Assembly (NCBI RefSeq): GCF_004217445.1
Contig: NZ_SHKX01000010.1
Span: 1-64,000, forward strand
Direction of reading: 5' to 3'
From: Fluviicoccus keumensis
Lineage (GTDB): Bacteria; Pseudomonadota; Gammaproteobacteria; Pseudomonadales; Moraxellaceae
DNA: 64,000 nucleotides
The position numbers were made by a program, and so were the translations under genes. Each line of letters opens with the position of its first letter. Position 1 is the first letter of the stretch. Below are positions 25,623 through 35,371 of the stretch, one piece after another. The notes beneath the pieces are model-generated. The model had not been told where the DNA came from. It saw nothing but the letters and a program-made list of their open reading frames with translations, and did not search any database.

Positions 25623-26546
25623 TCAGCGAACCGGCGTCAGCCACTCCAGATGCTTGGCGTTGCGGCCGTGCACCGTATCGAAATACAACTGTTGCAGGCG
25701 GGTGCTGACCGGACCACGGCTGCCGCAGCCGATGATGCGGCCGTCGACTTCACGGATCGGCGTCACTTCGGCGGCGGTGCCGGTGAAGAAGGCTTCATCG
25801 GCGATATAGACTTCATCGCGGGTGATGCGCTTTTCCACCACCTTCAGGCCCAGGTCTTCAGCCAGATGGAAAATGGTGTTGCGGGTGATGCCGTTCAGGC
25901 AGGCGGTCAGCTCGGGGGTGTAGATGACGCCGTCCTTCACCAGGAAGATGTTCTCGCCCGAACCCTCGGCCACATAGCCTTCCGGATCCAGCAGCATGGC
26001 TTCGTCCGCGCCGCCCGACAGGGCTTCCTGCAGCGCCAGCATCGAGTTGATGTAGTGGCCGTTGGCCTTGGCGCGGGTCATGGAAATATTGACGTGGTGA
26101 CGGGTGTAGGAACTGGTGCGCACCTTGATGCCGCGTTCCAGCGCTTCCGCGCCCATGTATGCGCCCCACTCCCAGGCGGCGACGATGACGTGCACCTTGA
26201 GGTTGCTGGCGCGCAGGCCCATGCCTTCGGAACCGAAGAACACCATCGGGCGCAGGTAGGCGCTGGGCAGGTTGTTTTCACGCACGGCGGCGCGTTGCGC
26301 CTCGTTGATCTCGTCCTTCGAGAACGGGATCGTCATGTTCATGATGTGCGCGGAGTCGAACAGGCGGTTGGTGTGTTCCTTCAGGCGGAAGATGGAAGTC
26401 CCCTGCTCGGCCTTGTAGGCGCGGACGCCTTCAAACACGCCCATGCCGTAGTGCAGGGTGTGGGTCAGGACGTGGGTCTTCGCCTCACGCCAGGGCACCA
26501 TTTCTCCATCAAACCAGATAACTCCGTCACGATCGGCCATACTCAT
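25623..26546 (-). CDS. ilvE: branched-chain amino acid aminotransferase
   Basis: 307-residue fold-type IV PLP enzyme catalysing the last step of Val, Leu and Ile synthesis. Family features: MVPWREAKTHVLTHTLHYGMGVFEGVRAY at the start, the PLP-lysine region (NISMTRAKANGHYINSMLAL), GYVAEGSGENIFLV, and a C-terminal EAFFTGTAAEVTPIREVDGR. GGAG lies 8 nt before ATG 26546. No other ilv genes are adjacent. The 88 bp between it and glnE hold nothing else. Confidence 0.95.
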   Translation of the reverse strand: MSMADRDGVIWFDGEMVPWREAKTHVLTHTLHYGMGVFEGVRAYKAEQGTSIFRLKEHTNRLFDSAHIMNMTIPFSKDEINEAQRAAVRENNLPSAYLRPMVFFGSEGMGLRASNLKVHVIVAAWEWGAYMGAEALERGIKVRTSSYTRHHVNISMTRAKANGHYINSMLALQEALSGGADEAMLLDPEGYVAEGSGENIFLVKDGVIYTPELTACLNGITRNTIFHLAEDLGLKVVEKRITRDEVYIADEAFFTGTAAEVTPIREVDGRIIGCGSRGPVSTRLQQLYFDTVHGRNAKHLEWLTPVR

Positions 26547-26634
26547 GGCAACTTCTCCACAAAATCAGCGGCTTTACAGCTTGCAAAAATAATCACGAAC
26601 GCCGTCCGCGCATCGGACCGCGCCCACCGGGAAA

Positions 26635-29505
26635 TCACACGATTTCAAACAGGTTGTTCCAGCACTGTTGTACCAGCGCCCGGATTTCAACAAATTCCGT
26701 TGGAGCCACCCGGGCAGGTTGTTGCGCCAGGGCCAGACGGTGACTTTGGGCGCGAAACGCCAGATAGGCTTCCTTGAGGCGCACGGCCAGATCGGCCGGC
26801 ATGCAGCCGCAGGCGGCAAAGCCGTCAAGGATTCGCACATTGTCGGAGTAGCGGGCGAGCTCGGGATACGTATTCGCCCATGCCAGCACGCCATATTGCA
26901 CCATGAACTCTATATCGACAATACCGCCGGCGTCGTGTTTCAGGTCAAAGACGTGGCTGCCGGGGTTTTTGGCGGTGCTGGACAGGTGGTCGCGCATCTT
27001 CTGGCGCATTTCCAGCACCTCGGCGCGCAATTTGGCCAGGTCGCGCGGCTGGCACAGCACCCGGCGGCGCAGGTCGTCGAACAGGCGGCCCAGCGCTTCG
27101 TCCCCCGCCACCAGCCGCGCCCGCACCAGCGCCTGGTGTTCCCAGGTCCAGGCATGATGCAGCTGGTATTCTTCCTGCGCCTTCAGGCTGCTGACCAGCA
27201 TGCCGGAATTGCCGGAAGGCCGCAGGCGCATGTCGACTTCATACAGTTGCCCCGCCGAAGTGGACGTCGTCAGCAGGCTGATGATCTTCTGCGCCATGCG
27301 CGCGTAGAACTCGCCGCCGCTGATCGGCTTCGGGCCGTCGGTGTCGTCATCGTTGGCGACATTGTGCACGAAGACCAGATCGAGGTCGGAGCCGTAACCC
27401 AGCTCGATGCCGCCCAGCTTGCCGTAACCGGCCACCATGAAGTCGCCGGTGGACAGCGAGCCGTCGGCACGGCGGGGAAAGCCGTAACGGGCCGTCATCT
27501 GCTGCCAGCTCAGGCCGACCACCGACTCCAGCACCGCCTCGGCGATCCACGACAGGTAATCGCTGACCTTCATCAGCGGCAAGGTGCCCTGCAGGTCGGA
27601 AGCCGCCACGCGCAGCACATGGCTCTTCTTGAAGATGCGCAGCACGCGCATCTGTTCCTCGACATCATCGTGCGGCACACGCAGCAGCTGCTGCCGCAAC
27701 TCGGACAGCAACTGCTCCTTCTGCGGCGGCGTATAGAGGGTTTCGGCGTTGAGCAACTCGTCGAGCAGCACCGGGTAACGGGCCAGCTCGTCGGCGATCC
27801 ACGGACTGGCGGCGCAGAGGGTTACCATGCGCTGCAAGGCGGCGGGGTTTTCCAGCAGCATCACCAAATAGGAGGTGCGGCGCAGCACCGACTCCACCAG
27901 CGGCAGGCAGCGGGTCAGCGCCAGATCGGATTCGGCGTGGGCGCTGATTTCCTCGATCAGCAGCGGCATGAACTGGTCCAGCCGCTCGCGGCTCAGCAGC
28001 GGCAAGGTACGCAAGGCCCGGCCGGTGCGCAGCGCCTGCAGGCGTTCGGCGGATTCGGCGGCTTGTTTGAACCCCAGTTCGGCCATCACCTCCGGACTGA
28101 CGTCGCAGCTGTCCAGCCACAAGGCGCGCGCCTTATCGCTGGCAGGCGTAGCCGCCTTCGCCTCGACCCGCTCCACCACCACCAGCCGGAACTGCTCGCG
28201 CACCTTGTCGCGGTGACGTTCCAGCGCGGCATAAAAATCCGCCCAACCGGCAAAGCCCAGGCTGGCGGCCAGCCGCGCCTGCCCGGCGGGATCCAGCGGC
28301 AACAATTGCGTCTGGTGATCGTGCAGCGCCTGGATGCGATGCTCCACTTGGCGCAGGAAACGGTAGGCGGCGGCCAGATCGTCGCGCACGGCGGCGGGCA
28401 ACAGGCCCAGATCCACCAGCACGTTCATCACCGGCAGCAACGGCCGCTGCTGCAAGGCCTTGTGCACGCCGCCGCGAATCAACTGGAAGGCCTGGGCGAT
28501 GAATTCGACATCGCGGATGCCGCCGGAACCGAGCTTGACGTTGTCGGCCATGTCCTTGCGCCGCACTTCCCGCTCGATCATGCCCTTCATTTCGCGCAAC
28601 GCGGCGAAGGCGCTGAAGTCGATGTAGCGGCGATAGACAAAGGGCCGCAGGGTGGCTAGCAATTCCTCGCCGCCCGCCAGATCGCCGGCGATCGGCAGCG
28701 CCTTGATGAAAGCATAACGCTCCCACTCGCGGCCGTGCTGCTCGTAATAGCGTTCCATGGCGGTGAAGGACAGCGCCAGCGCGCTGCCGTCGCCCCAGGG
28801 CCGCAGGCGCATGTCGATGCGGAAGACGAAGCCGTCGGCGGTGACCTGGTCGAGCAGGCGGATGACGGCCTGCCCCAGCTTGATGAAGTATTCCTGGTTG
28901 CTGATACAGAACTTGCCGTTGGTTTCTCCCGGCTCGGCGTAAGAGAAGATCAGGTCGATATCCGAGGACAGGTTCAGTTCCTGCGCCCCCAACTTGCCCA
29001 TGCCCAGAACCACCATGCGCTGGATCTGCCCGGAATCTTCGCCGACCGGCTCGCCATGGCGTTGCTTCAGCGGGTCTTCGGCAAAGGCGATGGCGGCATC
29101 CACTGCCGCTTCGGCGAACTCGGACAGCTCATCGGTCAGCTCTTCCAGCGAGCACAGTCCGTTGACGTCGCGATAGACCCAGCGCAGCATCTGGCGGTTG
29201 CGGTAGCGGCGGATGCGTTGCATCCATTGGGTTTCATCGGCAATCTCCGCCAGTTCCGCCGCCAGCGCCGCGGCGTAATAAGGGCGGGTATTGGGGCGGT
29301 CAAATTCTCCGGCGATCGCCATCGCGGCGCACTCGGCCGGAAAACGGCAAAGCACATCGGTGCAGAACTCGCTGGCCAGCAATAATGGCCCCAAACGGTC
29401 ATCCGCCAAGGCCGACGGAATTACCGCCACCCCGGCAGCCGTGAGCGCGGCGCGGCAATCCGCCGCCTTTTTGGTCACCAGACCTTCAAGCGCAGCATCG
29501 AGCAT
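26635..29505 (-). CDS. glnE: glutamine synthetase adenylyltransferase/adenylyl-removing enzyme
   Basis: 956 residues, normal for GlnE. Two nucleotidyltransferase domains: the N-terminal adenylyl-removase with SSDIDLIFSYAEPGETNGKF and the C-terminal adenylyltransferase with GYGSDLDLVFVHN, each keeping the catalytic D-x-D, separated by a helical regulatory region. It modifies Tyr398 of the GlnA encoded at 50360-51769 in response to PII. The ATG at 29505 follows GGAG at 6 nt. It is directly downstream of the surface-glycan locus (17 bp gap), so read-through from that operon is possible. Confidence 0.96.
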   Translation of the reverse strand: MLDAALEGLVTKKAADCRAALTAAGVAVIPSALADDRLGPLLLASEFCTDVLCRFPAECAAMAIAGEFDRPNTRPYYAAALAAELAEIADETQWMQRIRRYRNRQMLRWVYRDVNGLCSLEELTDELSEFAEAAVDAAIAFAEDPLKQRHGEPVGEDSGQIQRMVVLGMGKLGAQELNLSSDIDLIFSYAEPGETNGKFCISNQEYFIKLGQAVIRLLDQVTADGFVFRIDMRLRPWGDGSALALSFTAMERYYEQHGREWERYAFIKALPIAGDLAGGEELLATLRPFVYRRYIDFSAFAALREMKGMIEREVRRKDMADNVKLGSGGIRDVEFIAQAFQLIRGGVHKALQQRPLLPVMNVLVDLGLLPAAVRDDLAAAYRFLRQVEHRIQALHDHQTQLLPLDPAGQARLAASLGFAGWADFYAALERHRDKVREQFRLVVVERVEAKAATPASDKARALWLDSCDVSPEVMAELGFKQAAESAERLQALRTGRALRTLPLLSRERLDQFMPLLIEEISAHAESDLALTRCLPLVESVLRRTSYLVMLLENPAALQRMVTLCAASPWIADELARYPVLLDELLNAETLYTPPQKEQLLSELRQQLLRVPHDDVEEQMRVLRIFKKSHVLRVAASDLQGTLPLMKVSDYLSWIAEAVLESVVGLSWQQMTARYGFPRRADGSLSTGDFMVAGYGKLGGIELGYGSDLDLVFVHNVANDDDTDGPKPISGGEFYARMAQKIISLLTTSTSAGQLYEVDMRLRPSGNSGMLVSSLKAQEEYQLHHAWTWEHQALVRARLVAGDEALGRLFDDLRRRVLCQPRDLAKLRAEVLEMRQKMRDHLSSTAKNPGSHVFDLKHDAGGIVDIEFMVQYGVLAWANTYPELARYSDNVRILDGFAACGCMPADLAVRLKEAYLAFRAQSHRLALAQQPARVAPTEFVEIRALVQQCWNNLFEIV

Positions 29506-29522
29506 CAGTATCTCCGCCAGTT

Positions 29523-31001
29523 TCAGGTTGCCAAGGCGGTACGTATCACCTTGATGATATGTTCCTGTTCCTTCTCAGTCAGCGTCGAGCCGGAAGGCAG
29601 ACAAATTCCCTCAGCGAACAGGCGCTCAGAAATGCTGGTGCCATCAGCACCATGCGCGTAATACTCACAACCCGCAAAGAGTGGCTGTAAATGCATAGGT
29701 TTCCAAATTGGTCGCCCTTCAATTAGCTCACTCGACAAGGTACGCAGAAGATCGGACGGACACAGAGACGTGTCGGAACGATCCAACGTCAATGCGCTGA
29801 GCCAGTGGGTGGCACGGCCAAAACCAGGCTCTGGCATCATGCTCACCGGCAACCCCGCCAATCCCTCGACATAACGGGCGTAAACCGCGCGGCGAGCGGC
29901 AACCCTGTCCTCCAGCACGCGCAACTGGCCCCTACCGATGCCCGCTAGGACATTACTCATCCGGTAGTTATATGCCATTTCCTTGTGTTCATAATGCGGT
30001 GCCGGTTCACGGCCTTGGGTCGCAAGGAATTTGGCTCGCTGAATGTAGTCGGGGTTATCGGAAACCAACATGCCGCCGCCCGATGTGGTGATGATCTTGT
30101 TGCCGTTAAACGAGTAAATCCCCATGGCTCCCAAGGTGCCGCTGGCCTTGCCGCGATAGGTTGCCCCCAAGGATTCCGCTGCATCCTCCACAATGGGAAC
30201 ACCGTAACGGTCGCAGGCATCCTGGATGGGGTGCATATCGGCGCTCTGACCATATAGGTTGACCACGATGACCGCCTTCGGGAGACGGCCTTTTCTGGCG
30301 GCGGCATCCAATGCTCGCGCCAGTGCGACCGGAGACATGTTCCAAGTGTTCGGTTCGGAGTCGATAAATACAGGCTCAGCGCCCAAGTACAGGATGGGAT
30401 TGGAGCTGCCGATGAAGGTCAGGCTGGAACAGAACACCGTATCACCCCGACCCACTCCCAGGATATGCAGAGCCAGATGGATAGCCGCTGTCCCAGAGCT
30501 GAGTGCGGCAGCGTGACCGACACCGACATACTCGGCCAACTCGGCTTCAAAGGCATCCACATTCGGGCCTAGAGGAGCGATCCAGTTAGTAGCGAACGCC
30601 TGTTCAACATACTCCCGCTCGTGTTCCGACATGTGCGGGATCGAAAGCAGGATCGGCGCATGGATATCGCAGCGCGCCAGCAGGCCGACTGGACGTCCGA
30701 GCTCATCCAGAACCGGTAAATGATCAATTCCTCGCGCATTCATGAGCGCCAAGGCCTGTTGCGGGGTGGTCGACGGAGTCATAGTCACCGCTGTCTGCGC
30801 AGGAATGTCCTCCAGCGTGTCATCCAAGGTCCGCCCCGAAAGCAGGTAACGGCGGATATCACCATCAGTCAGCGTGCGCAACAGTCGTCCTTCGTTATCC
30901 AGCAACAGCAGGATTCGCTCTCCCGAGTGGTCCAGCAACTCCATGGCAGCGCGAACGGTGCTTTCACCGTGCACAATCAGTTCCGACACTTGGTTATTCA
31001 T
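29523..31001 (-). CDS. sugar aminotransferase (DegT/DnrJ) with fused N-terminal CBS pair
   Basis: 492 residues. Residues about 1-120 form a CBS-domain pair (LLLLDNEGRLLRTLTDGDIR, then ALMNARGIDHLPVLDELGRP). Residues about 125-492 are a fold-type I sugar aminotransferase with the PLP Lys at K302 (SFNGNKIITTSGGG), SSGTAAIHLALH and VEDAAESLGATYRGK. The closest functional relatives are LegC/PglE-type enzymes that aminate UDP-4-keto-6-deoxy-GlcNAc. CBS pairs usually occur on the nucleotidyltransferase PtmE/LegX in this pathway, so this fusion is unusual. The ATG at 31001 is preferred (AGG at 7 nt) over the ATG at 31007. Last gene of the locus. Confidence 0.85.
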   Translation of the reverse strand: MNNQVSELIVHGESTVRAAMELLDHSGERILLLLDNEGRLLRTLTDGDIRRYLLSGRTLDDTLEDIPAQTAVTMTPSTTPQQALALMNARGIDHLPVLDELGRPVGLLARCDIHAPILLSIPHMSEHEREYVEQAFATNWIAPLGPNVDAFEAELAEYVGVGHAAALSSGTAAIHLALHILGVGRGDTVFCSSLTFIGSSNPILYLGAEPVFIDSEPNTWNMSPVALARALDAAARKGRLPKAVIVVNLYGQSADMHPIQDACDRYGVPIVEDAAESLGATYRGKASGTLGAMGIYSFNGNKIITTSGGGMLVSDNPDYIQRAKFLATQGREPAPHYEHKEMAYNYRMSNVLAGIGRGQLRVLEDRVAARRAVYARYVEGLAGLPVSMMPEPGFGRATHWLSALTLDRSDTSLCPSDLLRTLSSELIEGRPIWKPMHLQPLFAGCEYYAHGADGTSISERLFAEGICLPSGSTLTEKEQEHIIKVIRTALAT

Positions 31002-31017
31002 GCTCATACCTGTCTGT

Positions 31018-31647
31018 TCAAATCCACCGCGCAGGACACCCCTTGGCCACCTGGCCATCGGGTACCGGCCTGGTCACCACTGCGCCCGCACCAATCACTA
31101 CATCCGCGCCGACCGAGAGGCCCGGCAATACGTTCGCGCCCGCGCCCACCAACGCGCCCTCACCGACCGTCACCGCCCCCGCCAGCGTGGCGGCAGGCGC
31201 AATATGGCAACCGTCCGCCACCCGGCAGTCATGATCGACCACCGCGCCATGATTGACGATGACGCCCCAGCCCAGCCGGGCTCCGGGCGCGACAACGGCG
31301 CGTGCAGCAATCAGGCTGCCCTCGCCAACTGCGGCAAACGGCGACACCACGGCGTCCGGATGGATCACGGTCACCCAGTGGACCCGCTTGGCCGCCAGCC
31401 GCTGCCGCATCGCCAGCCGCACCTGATTGTTCCCGATCGAGACATGGCAATCCGCCCCTTCCGGAATCAGGTCGGGCGTGCCGTACACCGTCAGGCCGGG
31501 CAACAAATCCTGTCCCGCCAGCGCCGGATTGTCATCAACCAATACCAACGCTCGCTCCGGCCAGCAACGCAAGGCCGCATCCGCGATCACCCGCGCATGG
31601 CCGCTCGCACCGATCAGATACAAGGGGCGCAGCGGCTCAGTAGGCAT
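31018..31647 (-). CDS. NeuD/PglD-type sugar O/N-acyltransferase
   Basis: 209 residues: an N-terminal Rossmann-like PglD_N domain (LYLIGASGHARVIADAAL) and a C-terminal left-handed beta-helix of hexapeptide repeats (VVAPGARLGWGVIVNHGAVV, GAVTVGEGALVGAGANVLPG). PglD/LegH acetylate the 4-amino group made by the preceding aminotransferase step. It overlaps the NeuC-like gene by 11 bp and precedes the aminotransferase gene by 16 bp, so it is in the same operon. Confidence 0.88.
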   Translation of the reverse strand: MPTEPLRPLYLIGASGHARVIADAALRCWPERALVLVDDNPALAGQDLLPGLTVYGTPDLIPEGADCHVSIGNNQVRLAMRQRLAAKRVHWVTVIHPDAVVSPFAAVGEGSLIAARAVVAPGARLGWGVIVNHGAVVDHDCRVADGCHIAPAATLAGAVTVGEGALVGAGANVLPGLSVGADVVIGAGAVVTRPVPDGQVAKGCPARWI

Positions 31648-32773
31648 TGGTTTTCTCCAACAACGCGCGATCCAGCGGCAACGTCCGCAGCAGGTGCGCG
31701 ATACGGTCGGCGGCCTGCCCGTCACCATAGATATTTGTCCAGCCGCCCCGTCCGGGCAAGGCCAGCGCGGCGCGCGCGCTGGCGCAGACGGCCTCCCGGT
31801 CCGGCGCCACGTCGATCGCATTACCGCTCTGTTCGCGATCACGCTGGCGATCGCCGATATTCAGCACCGGCAACTGGAACGACGCAGACTCGATGATGCC
31901 ACTGGAGGAGTTACCCGCCAGCAGGTCCACCACCGACAAGGCCTCCAGATACCGATCACGGGGCCAGTGGGTCAGTACGCGCAACGCGCCTTGCGCGGAC
32001 GCTTCTTCCAGCACAGCGCGCACGGCATTGCCGCCAGCGTCGGCGTTGGGCATCAGCGCCAGCAGTTGCAATCCGGCGTCACGGAGACCGGCAACGGCGG
32101 CCCGCGCCTGGGCGGCGGCCTCCCCGGCCGACTGCACCACCGGATGGAACACGAACAGCGCGACGGGTCGCTCGGGGTCAAGGCCGTGGCCACGGCACCA
32201 CGCGGCCCGCTCGGGACGGGGAATCTCCGCCAGCCCGTCGAGCCCGGGCGCACCGGTGACATGGATGCGATCAGGGGCCTCGCCCATGCGCACCAGACGC
32301 TCCCGCGCGCCGGGGGTGGCCACGAAATGGTAATGCGACAGCTTGGAAATCGCGTGGCGCACCGGTTCGTCCACGGTGCCCGAGCGCTCGCCGCCGTGCA
32401 GGTGGATCACCGGGATGTTCTGGTAAAGCGCCGCGATCGCAGCGGCCAACATCTCGCCGCGATCGCCGAGCAGCAGGACGGCATCCGGGCGATGTTGCGC
32501 CAGATGCGCCGCTAATCCCTGTGTAATGATGCCGACGGCAGAGGCCATGGCCTCGCCGGTGGTGTGATCGACATCGACCGGAATCCGCAATTCAACCGTG
32601 AGTCCGGCCGCCTCGATCTCGTTGACCGTCATTCCGTAGCGTTCGGACAGGTGCATCCCGGTCGCCGCCACGCCCAGGCTCAGCCCCTCGGTCGCGCTGA
32701 TCCGGCGCAGGGTCCGGGCCATCAGCCCGAAATCGGCGCGGGTGCCGCTAACGTAGAGGATGCGCTGGCTCAT
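31637..32773 (-). CDS. UDP-N-acetyl-sugar 2-epimerase, hydrolysing (NeuC/LegG type)
   Basis: 378-residue GT-B-like epimerase: starts MSQRILYVSGTRADFGLMAR, has HLHGGERSGTVDEPVRHAIS and the C-terminal GNSSSGIIESASFQLPVLNI, signatures of hydrolysing 2-epimerases. It releases UDP and inverts C2 to give the free ManNAc- or 2,4-diacetamido-type sugar for the NeuB-type synthase, which is encoded directly upstream with a 4-bp overlap. LegG is the likely role given the aminotransferase and acyltransferase in the same operon. Confidence 0.9.
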   Translation of the reverse strand: MSQRILYVSGTRADFGLMARTLRRISATEGLSLGVAATGMHLSERYGMTVNEIEAAGLTVELRIPVDVDHTTGEAMASAVGIITQGLAAHLAQHRPDAVLLLGDRGEMLAAAIAALYQNIPVIHLHGGERSGTVDEPVRHAISKLSHYHFVATPGARERLVRMGEAPDRIHVTGAPGLDGLAEIPRPERAAWCRGHGLDPERPVALFVFHPVVQSAGEAAAQARAAVAGLRDAGLQLLALMPNADAGGNAVRAVLEEASAQGALRVLTHWPRDRYLEALSVVDLLAGNSSSGIIESASFQLPVLNIGDRQRDREQSGNAIDVAPDREAVCASARAALALPGRGGWTNIYGDGQAADRIAHLLRTLPLDRALLEKTNAY

Positions 32774-33810
32774 GCAAGGTCATCCCAGGTCAGGGTGTGT
32801 CCGGCGGGCAGATCGCGCGCGGCGCGGCGCTGCCCGGCCACTGCGTCCAGATGCTTCGGCGGAATGCCGGTTCCCGGCCGCAGCAGGACCAGGTCATCGC
32901 CGGTCAACAGGCTCCCGGCTGTCACCGGTCGCGCCAAGGTCAGGCTCCGGCGCACCAGCGCGCGCACGGGCAACTCGGAGGGACGCGGCGCTTTCACGCC
33001 GTCGCCCAGCGCCTGCTCGACATCGCGGATGGCGCGCACCATGGCCGCCAACTCATCCGGCTCCAGCGAGGCCGCATGGTCGGGTCCGGGCAGGTCGCGA
33101 TCCAGTGTGAAATGCTTTTCGATGACGCGCGCCCCGAGGGCGGTCGCGGCAATCGCGATGGTGATGCCGTTGGTGTGGTCCGAATAGCCGACCGGCACGC
33201 CCAGCTCACGGCCGATGGTGTTCATCGCCATCAGATTGACGTCTCCCGGGAGTGCCGGATAGTTTGAGGTGCAGTGCAGTACCGTCAGGAAGCCTTCCGG
33301 CCGCGCGCCCAATCCCGAAACCTCGCGCGTCCGGTCGATCACCGCCATCGCCTCGCGGATTTCATCCAGCGAACCCATGCCGGTGGACAGGATCAGCGGC
33401 CGGTTACGACGGGCAAGCTCCGCCAGGAACGGATGGTTGGTCAGTTCACCGGACGGGACCTTCACAACCGTCATGCCCAACCCGAGCAGGAAGTCGGCCG
33501 CCTCCAGATCGAAGGGCGTGGACATGAACAGGATGCCCTTCTCGCGACAACGCGCCGCCACCTGACGATGGGCCTCCTCGGACAGCTCCAGCGCCTTGAG
33601 CATGGAAAACTGGTCGCCGTCGCCGGTCTGTTTCTTCTGGTACTCGGCCTTTTCCGCCCCGGCGCGCACCAGCGTTTCCGCCTTGAAGGTCTGGAACTTC
33701 ACGGCATCCGCACCGGCCTCCGCCGCCACGTCGACCAGTTGCAGGGCCAGTCCGGTGGAGCCGTTGTGATTGACGCCCGCTTCGGCAATGATGAAAACCG
33801 GCTTGCTCAT
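32770..33810 (-). CDS. nonulosonic acid synthase (NeuB/LegI family)
   Basis: 346 residues: NeuB TIM barrel (IIAEAGVNHNGSTGLALQLV, VKFQTFKAE, VKVPSGELTN, LSTGMGSLDEI, HCTSNYPA, VGYSDHTNGI) plus a C-terminal SAF/antifreeze-like domain (about 285-346). It condenses PEP with a six-carbon N-acylated sugar to give a nine-carbon ulosonic acid. The gene context (LegG, PglD, 4-aminotransferase) favours a legionaminic- or pseudaminic-like product over sialic acid. Overlaps both neighbours by 4 bp. Confidence 0.93.
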   Translation of the reverse strand: MSKPVFIIAEAGVNHNGSTGLALQLVDVAAEAGADAVKFQTFKAETLVRAGAEKAEYQKKQTGDGDQFSMLKALELSEEAHRQVAARCREKGILFMSTPFDLEAADFLLGLGMTVVKVPSGELTNHPFLAELARRNRPLILSTGMGSLDEIREAMAVIDRTREVSGLGARPEGFLTVLHCTSNYPALPGDVNLMAMNTIGRELGVPVGYSDHTNGITIAIAATALGARVIEKHFTLDRDLPGPDHAASLEPDELAAMVRAIRDVEQALGDGVKAPRPSELPVRALVRRSLTLARPVTAGSLLTGDDLVLLRPGTGIPPKHLDAVAGQRRAARDLPAGHTLTWDDLA

Positions 33811-34571
33811 AGACTGAACCCGTCATCGACCACGATATTCTGCCCGTTGATGCCGCGCGACGCCGGTGAAAGCAGATAGAGCAAGGTCGACGCGATATCC
33901 TGCGGCTCCAGCATGCCGATGCGTCCGGCATGGGCGTCATAGGCGGCCAGGAAGGACTCCGGCTGGCGGTCGCGGATGCCGCCGGGGCTGATGCAGTTCA
34001 CCCGCACGCCGTCCTTGAGGAAGTACTTGGCGACATAGCCGCTCAGATGGATCAGCGCAGATTTGATCGCGGCGTACTCCACCGGCATGGTCATCGCCGT
34101 ACCTGCATATACCTCGAAGCGCGGCTGCATCACGCCGTAGATTGACGAGATGTTCACGATATGGCCGCCCTTGCCGTGCGCGCGGAAGTAAAGCGCCGCC
34201 TGCTGCATCACCAGATGATAGCCACCCAGGTGCAGGCCGAGGTTCTCGCAGAAATCGTCATATTCGACCTCTTCGTAGCGACGGCCGTAGCGCGGGTTGC
34301 GCGGATAGGCGGTGTTCACCACCGTATCCAGCCCGCCCCAGGTTTGGTCTGCCAAGGCCAGGATCGCACGAATGCTGTCGGCATCGGTGATGTCGATGGC
34401 GGCCGGCATCGTGCGCTCTCCCAACGACGCCGCCAGCTCCTCCACCGCCGCCAATGCCCGGTCGGCCAGCAGCACGCGCGCACCCGCGTCGATCAGGGCC
34501 GTGGCAAACGTCCGGCCCAGCAGGCCGCCAGCGCCGATCAGCAGCACACGCTGTCCATCAAGATTCATCAT
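33807..34571 (-). CDS. SDR oxidoreductase of the nonulosonic acid locus (PtmA-like)
   Basis: 254 residues, classical SDR: GAGGLLGRTFATALIDAGA cofactor loop, NISSIYGVMQP with the catalytic Ser, VEYAAIKSALIHLSGYVAKY with the Y-x3-K pair, and the end GINGQNIVVDDGFSL. The segment TAYPRNPRYGRRYEEV matches what I recall of Campylobacter PtmA. PtmA has been proposed to act early in legionaminic acid supply; the reaction here is not fixed. It overlaps the nitrilase gene and the NeuB gene by 4 bp each. Confidence 0.82.
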   Translation of the reverse strand: MMNLDGQRVLLIGAGGLLGRTFATALIDAGARVLLADRALAAVEELAASLGERTMPAAIDITDADSIRAILALADQTWGGLDTVVNTAYPRNPRYGRRYEEVEYDDFCENLGLHLGGYHLVMQQAALYFRAHGKGGHIVNISSIYGVMQPRFEVYAGTAMTMPVEYAAIKSALIHLSGYVAKYFLKDGVRVNCISPGGIRDRQPESFLAAYDAHAGRIGMLEPQDIASTLLYLLSPASRGINGQNIVVDDGFSL

Positions 34572-35371
34572 GTCCCCTTTTCCTCACTCCAGCGTCGACA
34601 GACAGTCTCGCAACGGTCCTGACGCGGATCAAACTGCGCGCGCGCCCGGATCACTACCTGCGGGTCCAGCTCGTACACGGCCAGCGCCCTGTCACGGCGC
34701 ACCGGTTCAACGCGCTCGCCGTCCGGATCGAAAACGGCGCTGCACTCCACATAGCTCCAGCCGTTGCCGTCTTCGCCGGTCCGATTGACGCCCACCGCGT
34801 AAGCGCGCTGCTCGATGGCGCGCGCGGCCAGCAACCGCAGCCAGTGCGCCGAACGGGCGGCGGGCCAGCTGGCGATATTCAGCAGCAATCCGGCCTCGGT
34901 TTTCCGGGTATCGTAGACCTCCGGAAAGCGCAGGTCATAGCACACTGACAGCCTGGCCTGAAATTCACCGAACGGGGCATCGACCCGCCGCTCGCCCGCC
35001 GAAAACAGCCCCGACTCGGCGCCGGGGCGGAACAGGTGGACCTTGTCATAGCACCCAACGATCTCGCCAGCCGCATCCAGCACCTGCAAGCGGTTATACA
35101 GACGATCTTCACGGCGAACGATCAGACCGAAAGCGATCCCGATCGCCTGCGCGCGGGCCAGTTGGCGGAACGCGAGCAGGCTAGGCGCGTCCGGTCCGTC
35201 CGGCTCCGCCAGCCCGGGATTGGCCACGGAAAACCCGGTCAGCGTCATCTCCGGAAAAACCACGAAGCGGCACCCGTCCGCCGCCGCCTGCGCCGCATAG
35301 GCGCGGCAGGCCTCCAGGTTACGGGCCTTGTCTTCCCAGACCGCGTCCAGCGACACCAGCGCCAGGCGCAT
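34568..35371 (-). CDS. nitrilase-superfamily carbon-nitrogen hydrolase
   Basis: 267 residues with the intact catalytic triad E41 (VVFPEMTLTGF), K110 (CYDKVHLF) and C144 (LSVCYDLRFPE). Closest in feel to omega-amidase/YafV-type enzymes that hydrolyse small amides, but its location inside a sugar-acid operon, overlapping the class III aminotransferase stop and the SDR start, suggests trimming or transfer of an amide on a sugar or an acyl precursor. Start ATG at 35371 shares its first base with the upstream stop. Confidence 0.85.
   Translation of the reverse strand: MRLALVSLDAVWEDKARNLEACRAYAAQAAADGCRFVVFPEMTLTGFSVANPGLAEPDGPDAPSLLAFRQLARAQAIGIAFGLIVRREDRLYNRLQVLDAAGEIVGCYDKVHLFRPGAESGLFSAGERRVDAPFGEFQARLSVCYDLRFPEVYDTRKTEAGLLLNIASWPAARSAHWLRLLAARAIEQRAYAVGVNRTGEDGNGWSYVECSAVFDPDGERVEPVRRDRALAVYELDPQVVIRARAQFDPRQDRCETVCRRWSEEKGT

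Noticed and set aside
26668..28659. 663-residue plus-strand open frame inside glnE
   Set aside because: Gln/His/Ala-rich shadow of the GlnE codons; GlnE keeps both catalytic domains.
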